Source: Saccoglossus kowalevskii (Eukaryota > Hemichordata > Enteropneusta > Harrimaniidae). Taken from it: DNA of 17,493 bases. Under the pieces are notes generated by a model. The model did not search any database. It was not told where the DNA came from and was given only the letters and a program-made list of their open reading frames with translations. Numbering within the stretch: the stretch's first letter is position 1; every line of letters begins with the position of its first letter. The position numbers and the translations under genes are program-made. Location: positions 754,356 through 771,848 of the forward strand of contig NW_003143794.1 in NCBI RefSeq assembly GCF_000003605.2, written 5' to 3'. Positions 11,265 through 17,493 of this stretch are shown here, in pieces.

Positions 11265-11410
11265 ATCTTGTATTGCCGTATGAAACCAACACACCTCGGT
11301 ACCGTCACTGTAGGTGGCTGGTCGGTTGTATACTACAAATTTATTTGTCAACGTCCTGCGGGATCTGCCCAGGTTAATGGCAAGGTGACCTCAGAGATGT
11401 GCCGTAGCTG
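11265..11410. other. Small GC-richer island of unknown nature
   Basis: This stretch is clearly richer in G+C than its AT-rich surroundings. It carries the odd palindrome aggtgacct (11383-11391), overlapping inverted AGGTCA-type half-sites like those at 14347-14431. An overlapping 60-codon plus-strand frame (11268-11450) has no recognised domain. It may be a fragment of a mobile element shared with the GC-rich block at 14272-14473, or a conserved noncoding element. Confidence 0.3.
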
Positions 11411-11649
11411 TTTCCATGTATTGTTATTATCTGAAATACAATCAACTTAATTTTCAGAAAACAAAATATTTCGAAAATTTTCATCAAGACTTGTTGACGA
11501 TGACAAATTATGTCCATAAATTTGGTCTAAAGGAAATAAAGAAATTACATAAAAATTACAGGATAGGAGATAAGAAAAATGAATCAGCTATATATTTAAG
11601 CAGAACTTATGAATGGTATTACACTGTATGTGTGACATGGTGTAGTTGT

Positions 11650-12345
11650 TCAACTACAATCAGAATCTCAGAGACAGCAGTTAATACAAAATATCTGTCA
11701 TTCTGCCATTTTGAATCCGATTCGAAAAACAATAAGGTTCTGTTATGTTCAATGTATGTACCAATTAGTTTGAATAATAACTGTATGTTCATGTATGACC
11801 AAAATCCTGGTCAATCTTGAATATGACCTTTAAATGAATACATGTGTATATTTGTGATATGATGAACAAAAGTTTGAACATGATCAGCCAGGTATGTCAG
11901 AGATATGGTCACCAGGTGGCCATTTTGCATCCTATTATGTCCAATGTCTGGACTAACTTTGAACAAATTCCTTCCTTACACGACTAATATCTAGTTATAG
12001 AATGGAAGAAATGATCGAATTTGATGAATTTTCAGCAGAAATATAGCCATCTTGAATCAGATCACAGAATGAATGGATGTGCATACATTTCCTGGAATGA
12101 CTGTATGTTTTAAGTACAAATGTAATCAGCCGAGGTAGATGCAGATAATTAGCAATTGAAGGATTCATTTCCTGAGATGACTGTATATGTAAAGTACGAA
12201 TGTGATCAGCCGAGGATTGTCTAGGATGATACAGAAAATTAGCAATTGAAGGATTCATTTCAGGTTGTACATGCAAGTGTAGGACGTATGACATTTTAAC
12301 ATTAAAATGGCCGCCATTCGGCCATCTTGAATATTAATCTTAAGG
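11650..12345 (-). repeat. Dispersed repeat family, locus C (minus strand)
   Basis: Read on the minus strand, this region repeats the blocks of loci A and B. 11870-11890 (reverse complement) matches 5060-5080 at 18 of 21. 12001-12032 matches 5398-5429 at 29 of 32. 12304-12330 matches 5249-5275 at 23 of 27. Minus-strand frames here (for example 11995-12294) and the 3' half of the plus-strand frame 11416-11820 are products of the repeat, not genes. This copy differs from B by an internal expansion at about 12067-12290. The ends are approximate, and no terminal signature was found. Confidence 0.7.
12067..12290 (-). repeat. Internal ~80-90-bp tandem expansion inside locus C
   Basis: The string agcaattgaaggattcattt occurs at 12151-12170 and again at 12241-12260. 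The sequences catttcctg and atgactgtat recur 80 bases apart (12086 and 12166). The strings aatcagccgagg (12124) and gatcagccgagg (12204) also repeat. The second copy carries about 10 extra bases (near 12215-12224), giving spacings of 80 and 90. The sequence corresponds to the gctgatcatattcaaact part of the family, so that module was amplified locally. Confidence 0.8.
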
Positions 12346-12894
12346 TTCATTTAAAGATGGTAAGCCTTGATTCTTTTTGAAAAAAATGCTATTCAATTTA
12401 TTGTGTCCTATTTTTTGTGTGTCATCACTTTCACTTTAATTTGAAAAGTAATTTGCCAAAAACAATAAAAAAAAAACATTAACGTATTGATTAATGGTAA
12501 AAAAATCCATAAAAATATATTTACGAGGTGATCAAAAAAATTATTGTCTTTTTTGGAAACATACAACAACCTAACAGGACAATTCTGGGAAAGACAACAA
12601 AAATGTGATGACTCTATGACCGAATGATTCAAACTGCTTGTAAATTGTCTATAATTGTTTCACCTACATATTTTGTATAATTCAGACTTAAGATTGTCTT
12701 CTGAATATTTATATAGGTATAAAATGTCAAATTTATTCATTTTGTACCAAAATAACAAAAAAAGAACAAAATATAGAAGAATGTCCTGCAAACATTTTGG
12801 CGTGAAATGTGTGAAAATGGTTAAACTTCTACATTAATCTTCACATACTATGTATTAAACTATATGCACAATATTAAAGGTATACAGTTGTTAT
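12346..12894. other. AT-rich noncoding DNA
   Basis: No gene was seen. The frames at 12408-12632 (minus) and 12655-12837 (plus) are lysine-, asparagine- and phenylalanine-rich translations of A/T runs without motifs. Confidence 0.7.
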
Positions 12895-12948
12895 GTAATT
12901 ATATCAATAATTGTAATTATATCAATAATTGTAATTATATCAATAATC
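12895..12948. repeat. 18-bp tandem repeat, three copies
   Basis: The unit gtaattatatcaataatt occurs at 12895-12912, 12913-12930 and 12931-12948. The first two copies are identical and the third differs only in its last base. The unit length is a multiple of three, but the plus strand carries taa in frame, so it is not a coding repeat. It is a short AT-rich minisatellite, probably made by slippage. Confidence 0.95.
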
Positions 12949-13206
12949 GTTTTAAACTACTGTTTTATAGCACATATTTAAAATCTCCATTTAAATTGAA
13001 TTTACTATTTGAGTAACAATTAAGACGAAATATTGAAATGTATTTTTTAGCGCATTTCCTCTAATATAGAAGTCAATGCACTATTATGAATATGAAAGAA
13101 AAACAAACTTTTTATACATCAAATTATCGCATGGGTGCTATCATGACTCAATTAAAATACATAGTCATGTTTTTTTAAATACTATAAAGACTTGTACCGG
13201 GTAATA

Positions 13207-13760
13207 GCGTAATATTGTGAATGGATGTTGTGTAGTATTGATGTTGTATGAATGGATGTCGTGTAGTATTGATGTTGTATGAATGGATGTCGTGTAATAT
13301 TGATGTTGTATGAATGGATGTCATGTAGTATTGATGTTGTATGAATGGATGTCGTGTAGTATTGATGTTGTACGAATGGATGTCGTGTAGTATTGATGTT
13401 GTATGAATGGATGTCGTGTAGTATTGATGTTGTATGAATGGATGTCGTGTAGTATTGATGTTGTATGAATGGATGTCGTGTAGTATTGATGTTGTATGAA
13501 TGGATGTCGTGTAGTATTGATGTTGTATGAATGGATGTCGTGTAGTATTGATGTTGTATGAATGGATGTCGTGTAGTATTGATGTTGTATGAATGGATGT
13601 CGTGTAGTATTGATGTTGTATGAATGGATGTCGTGTAGTATTGATGTTGTATGAATGGATGTCGTGTAGTATTGATGTTGTATGAATAGATGTCGTGTAG
13701 TATTGATGTTGTATGAATGGATGTCGTGTAGTATTAATGTTGTATGAATAGATGTCATGT
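13207..13760. repeat. 31-bp minisatellite array, 17 full copies plus partial ends
   Basis: The anchor atggatg (or atagatg) starts at 13221 and then every 31 bases to 13748 without a phase change. Ten consecutive copies, starting 13376 to 13655, are identical. All variants fall in the outer copies: at the CpG in copies 1, 4 and 18, and single transitions in copies 3, 5, 16, 17 and 18. The left flank has a copy missing 8 bases (13207-13220), and the right end decays after tgtcatgt. There are no spacers, which excludes CRISPR. The unit can be split into two related halves (aatggatgtcgtgta and tattgatgttgtatg, 10 of 15 identical), so it is a dimer of an older 15-16-bp monomer. The minus strand of the canonical unit has no stop in any frame, giving a spurious 161-codon frame (13321-13806) with a 31-residue period. 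Confidence 0.97.
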
Positions 13761-14271
13761 TGTGCAATTGATAGTCATATATTGTGCACCGGAAATGAAA
13801 ACACAAACAGTAAATGAACTGTATATATCAAGTGAATATACCTGCTGTAGAACATGTACGTGTGATTCAATACGCACATACTATGACATAGTAACAAACA
13901 GTTTTTAACCAATTTTACGCACACACATCTCAAACCATGCCATTCCTGATTGGAATAAACAAACCTCACCCCCAACCCCACCACCTCAACATACACACAC
14001 ATAAATGAAATAATGTAAGGTATTGAAATTAAATAAATTAAAGTAATTAGAGAAACAAAATGGTCACAATGCCTGGTTTGTGAAAAAGCAAATAATCACC
14101 CATACATGTATAACCTGGTCATGTGTGCAGCGCTTCATAGACCATGCCTTAATAAATTCAGTTTTTAATTAATTCTAAAAGGCAGATGCTATGTGTGAAT
14201 ATATATTTGCATAATATCGACAGCATGTTATTGGTGTTAATTCAGTCATGACATACTTGCCATTCCCTCAG
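13761..14271. other. Noncoding DNA between minisatellite and GC block
   Basis: No gene was seen. It holds a C-rich patch at 13965-13990 (cctcacccccaacccc and following) whose minus strand has five short G runs, only two of them longer than three. The minus-strand frame at 13775-14002 has no motif. Confidence 0.65.
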
Positions 14272-14473
14272 TCTGGGCCAGGGATTTCATCCTGCCCCCC
14301 ATTCAATTTCTCAGTAGCCACTCTCCAGGCTACCCCTCACTTGCTCGGTCACCTTCACGGTCACGCACGACCTTGGTGGCACGGTGACCTTCATCCCCTG
14401 GGCAGCATAGTGACCTTCAGCTACAAGGTCACTTCGTGGCCTTGACGTTGATCTCACTTATGCCCTTGGCCTG
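14272..14473 (+). other. GC-rich block bounded by splice-site-like sequences (candidate exon)
   Basis: By hand count 115 of 202 bases are G or C (57%), against roughly a third in the surroundings. It is preceded by a pyrimidine-rich acceptor-like sequence, ttgccattccctcag, ending at 14271. It is followed by the strong donor-like ctg/gtaagttag from 14474. In the plus strand one frame stays open until a TGA at 14443-14445; the other two meet TAG or TGA earlier. It therefore cannot be a simple internal coding exon ending at this donor, but could be a terminal-coding, untranslated or noncoding-RNA exon. The translated frame has no recognised domain. Its TGACCT/AGGTCA repeats equally suit a mobile-element fragment. 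Splicing has not been shown. Confidence 0.3.
14346..14431. promoter_or_regulatory. Cluster of nuclear-receptor-type half-sites
   Basis: GGTCA or TGACC occurs five times in 86 bases: 14347-14351, 14359-14363, 14385-14389, 14411-14415 and 14427-14431. Three are exact AGGTCA/TGACCT hexamers (14385-14390, 14411-14416 and 14426-14431). The first two form a direct repeat with 6-base spacing, and the last two an everted pair with 9-base spacing. AGGTCA is the known half-site of many nuclear receptors, but clustering may simply reflect internal repetition of an element. Confidence 0.3.
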
Positions 14474-14935
14474 GTAAGTTAGACTGAAGGGACCCCTTGC
14501 CCAATTTATAGTTTTATTAGAAATATGATTTTTTGCTTTTTGTAGAGTTAACTGTTTTTTATTATTGCATAATTAGTAAGTTTTTTGGTTTGTATGTGCT
14601 TTTTTATTAAATGTAATTCAATTTATATCTTCTGTGTGCGGTGTGTCTTTACAAACTATACTTAATTTAGGCACAGACAGACAGATAATATTATATGATC
14701 TTATATTATTAGATAATTGTAAACGACTCTAATTATACATGTCATTTTATAATTATGCAAGAGATAAATTTCACTTCAATAATCAAATTTTCACGTCACA
14801 AAAATTTTTGAAAATGACTGAATGAAAGCTAATACCATATTTATCTTACTTTAATAAATGCTCAATTATGTTATAATAATATGATATGCATAAAATCCCA
14901 TTCATTTTAACTTGTGGTATTTTTACAATGCACTT

Positions 14936-15009
14936 CTAATAGAAGTAATACAGTATTAAGTGAATTAGTATTGCTAATAGAGTTAATACAGTAATTGTAA
15001 AGTGAATAG
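14936..15009. repeat. Two-copy degenerate tandem repeat, 38-bp period
   Basis: ctaatagaagtaatacagta at 14936 is echoed by ctaatagagttaatacagta at 14974, and both are followed by an aagtgaat segment, with small indels. The left end lies in an imperfect hairpin (cttctaatagaag, 14934-14946). It is probably an old slippage duplication. Confidence 0.7.
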
Positions 15010-15874
15010 ATGTACTAAGCAAATAAAAGATCTCAGGGGTCAAGCTTACTGGGAGAATAATCGCTTAACCCAATTTGAACGAACACAGAATTGCCATTCA
15101 GTACTATAAACACATTTTAATGCTGATCTAAAGAATCCATTCCAGAGAGTAAAAAAACATTCTATTACTTAAAATACATCCATTATAACCAGAAAATGTG
15201 TATTTTAGTAACTTAATTTTTTTTTTACTAGGTTTGTTTTTTAGTCAGGTTGTACAAAACAGGAATGTTCTAGATGGTTGGTGACATTTGGATTATATTG
15301 CTATTCAGGTGTTTTGAACGTGCACGCTTTTCATTGTGATGGTATAGTGTTAATATCAAAATACAATAAACATGACATGACTATTAAAATCACCTTGAAA
15401 AAAAATACAAACATTTCCCACATGTACCTTTATAAATATATTTAACACTTGGGGGAATCCTTCTTGACTTCAGGTTTCTCAGGTAAAATTTGTTTATGAA
15501 TATTTAACACAAAAAACAAAATGATTTTAGCAAAAAAACAAAATGGAATATAATATAATTTTGTCAATAAATTGTTTGAATGTATTATGCATACCGGTAC
15601 CTTATTTTGTTTATTTAATATTAATGTGGGGCAATTTTTCAACTTGCCAATGCATTATAATTGGTATTCAGAAATGCTTGGAAAGGGATAACAAAACATC
15701 CAGAGTACTTGTATCCTATTTATATCAATTCTGGCATGTTATAACCAAACTTGTTTGGTTCACAAATTTTAGTTAATTGAAAAATGAACATTTTGTTGAT
15801 GGATTTCTAAACTTTCTATAATTTTTCATGATGCTAAATATTAAAATTCACAAACTGTGACTGCACAAGAATGA

Positions 15875-15885
15875 CCCCCCCCCCC
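15875..15885. repeat. Poly-C run (11 C)
   Basis: Eleven consecutive C residues in AT-rich DNA follow gaatga and precede atgcattata. It is the second such run in the window, and its flanks differ from those at 4609-4621. Confidence 0.9.
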
Positions 15886-16229
15886 ATGCATTATACTGAA
15901 TACTCTCTTTAAATCACTTCAATTTCAGTATATTTATTCCATATAATTATTCCACAATCATTCATTGAGCACAAACATACTTTCATATAGGCATAGGTAA
16001 TCAAAAGATAAGAATCTATCAATTGATCTTAATCTTTACACTATACCCCTTCATCAGAAACCAATCTGCTACCTTCTTCTCTCTGGTGTTTCTGGTGGTA
16101 AATTGATAATATATTAATTCATAAAATCATTACAGTTTATGGGAACATTATTTCACTTAATACTATCTCAACTTTTCTAGATATGATAGTTCATAAAGTG
16201 CTCTGAGAAAAACAGGATTTGCCCGGCTT

Positions 16230-16243
16230 GTTTCCATGGACAC
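16230..16243. promoter_or_regulatory. RFX/X-box-like palindrome (site 5)
   Basis: The sequence gtttccatggacac is one base from the perfect palindrome at 9185-9198. The flanks also agree: both sites are preceded by ctt and followed by agt. This suggests a shared origin or a shared selected motif. Confidence 0.35.
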
Positions 16244-17493
16244 AGTTATTTTCAATCATTGACAAGCTAACAAATCGTCAAGGAATGCCATATTTGTATT
16301 CTAAACTATCTTATTAAATATAATAACAGCTAAAATAACCAGGCTTTCAATTTATATCTTAAGACACTGATAATTTTCAAATTTGTTTGTATTATGTCCT
16401 TTATGCATTTACAATAGAATATACTTTAAAATTCTGAGTGTGTTTTAAGATCCCACTGCTGCCATCATTGTAAGACAGTTATGAAACATATCTTCCTGAA
16501 CTGTTGATAACTATATGCATACATGTATATTAATTACTCTAGACTCCTTATAGGTTTCACACAACAATTCAAATTTATATTCAAAGTAGAATGTTATGTT
16601 ATGTGCATGTCATGTTATGTGCTCTCTCAATTGTTTTGTGTTATGCTGAAATGTTGGGTAAAGAAGCAAAATTCAAGTAAGCTGTGCAATAACAGCAAGA
16701 AATAACTAGCTAAAACAGCTTACCAACAGGATACGCTTTGCAATATGTATGAGGGCGTTGCAGTGATTTTATGTTAAGGTACCGGTAGTACATTTATGTC
16801 TTGTCTCGAAAACTGGGAGAACAAAAACTATTTTTTGTCATGATTCAAGAAACACATTTTACCTAAATCAAAAGTATATGTACAGTACATGTTTTATTGA
16901 CCAGTCCCTTGGGTATTTCAAGAATGTTTTATGATGATTCATGTTTTTTGTTTTTTCACATGCAAGCTTTACTAGAACGTACATTTGTGTAATGGTAAGA
17001 GGGTACGTTTTAAGGCTGTTATAGTCGGACATATAGTTGGATTTGATCATAACTTTATCTACTTTAAAAAAAATTTAATAGTGAGAGTAGTGGTAATAAT
17101 TTTCTTGATTAGAAATAATTGTTGATATAAAAATCTATAATTAATTTGTAATGGTAATAGATCTACATTGTATCTATCTTAAGTTGGATTTATGACTCAA
17201 ACAATGAAGTGAAGATAAAAGAACATTCTTGGAAACAAGGGAGGTCACAATTGGCGTAGCAATATTCTGGTATATAACACTATAAGAATTAGACAGCAAA
17301 GCAACCTTTAAATTACCTTACCCCATTCATGTGCAATTAAATGAACAGAACATCATAGAGTCTAGAATACCTTGATACATGACAATACATATTTGAAAAT
17401 GGTATGATCTGTCAAAAGTACAAAATGAGTAGCAAAACGTAGGTGTGGCAAAAGCATTGTGGGAGTGCTATGTGGCATTATCATATGGTGAAG

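Larger units (their letters stand above)
14474..17493. other. AT-rich noncoding DNA, no gene seen
   Basis: Reading frames here are all short (60 to 77 codons) and low-complexity. The region holds the two-copy tandem repeat at 14936-15009, the 11-base C run at 15875-15885 and the X-box-like site at 16230-16243. A minor 16-bp-period duplication of atgttatgtgc (16596 and 16612) and an inverted pair containing ggtaccgg (15592-15604 and 16775-16787) are also present. Confidence 0.7.

Noticed and set aside
11416-11820. 134-codon plus-strand open frame
   Set aside because: It is the longest non-minisatellite frame but has no recognisable domain, and its 3' part runs antisense through dispersed repeat locus C. 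Its length is only mildly unusual given chance across six frames.
11995-12294. 99-codon minus-strand frame with repeated EMNPSIAN segments
   Set aside because: The internal peptide repeats simply mirror the DNA duplication inside repeat locus C.
13207-13760. CRISPR array
   Set aside because: The 31-bp repeats are directly contiguous with no spacers, and the DNA looks eukaryotic.
13321-13806. 161-codon minus-strand open frame
   Set aside because: It lies almost wholly inside the 31-bp minisatellite, is open only because the repeat lacks stops on that strand, and has an artificial 31-residue period with no recognised domain.
1-17493. tRNA, rRNA or bacterial-type operon features
   Set aside because: No A/B-box tRNA pattern, cloverleaf, rRNA core sequence or run of adjoining coding frames was seen on either strand.

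Overview
This window looks like AT-rich, gene-poor nuclear DNA from an animal, most likely a marine mollusc such as a bivalve. That assignment is an inference from style: strong AT bias, many short runs containing acatgta, short TGACCT/AGGTCA-bearing GC islands, and abundant degenerate repeats. It does not rest on a recognised gene. No reading frame on either strand resembles a known protein. No tRNA, rRNA, CRISPR array, bacterial-type operon or complete transposon was recognised. The window reads as intergenic or long-intron sequence.

Layout. Positions 1-250 hold a degenerate repeat (locus A) cut by the window edge. Positions 251-5030 are AT-rich unique or low-complexity DNA with three scattered RFX/X-box-like palindromes and a 13-base C run. 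Positions 5031-5600 hold a second, longer copy of the same repeat (locus B), arranged as units about 265 bp apart. Positions 5601-8100 are mostly unique and include the more complex stretches 6205-6460, 6720-7110 and 7480-7640, a perfect 24-bp palindrome (7768-7791) and a 9-bp-stem inverted repeat (7901-7941). Positions 8101-11260 are AT-rich, with a perfect palindromic X-box-like site at 9185-9198 and a 46-bp-period duplication at 10141-10220. Positions 11265-11410 form a small GC-richer island. Positions about 11650-12345 hold a third copy of the dispersed repeat on the minus strand (locus C), with an extra internal expansion.

Positions 12895-12948 are three 18-bp repeats. Positions 13207-13760 are the most striking structure: a 31-bp minisatellite with 17 full copies and a partial copy at each end. 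Its middle ten copies are identical and its edges are diverged. The minus strand of its main unit is open in all three frames, which creates a false 161-codon reading frame.

Positions 14272-14473 form a 57% GC block bounded by a good splice acceptor and a strong splice donor, and it contains clustered nuclear-receptor-type half-sites. It is the best candidate here for an exon (probably untranslated or terminal) or for a foreign repeat fragment. The remainder to 17493 is AT-rich noncoding DNA with a two-copy tandem repeat, an 11-base C run and a fifth X-box-like site.

No set of genes working together can be proposed. The points worth following are the minisatellite, the three-locus repeat family, the recurrent X-box-like sites and the exon-like GC block.
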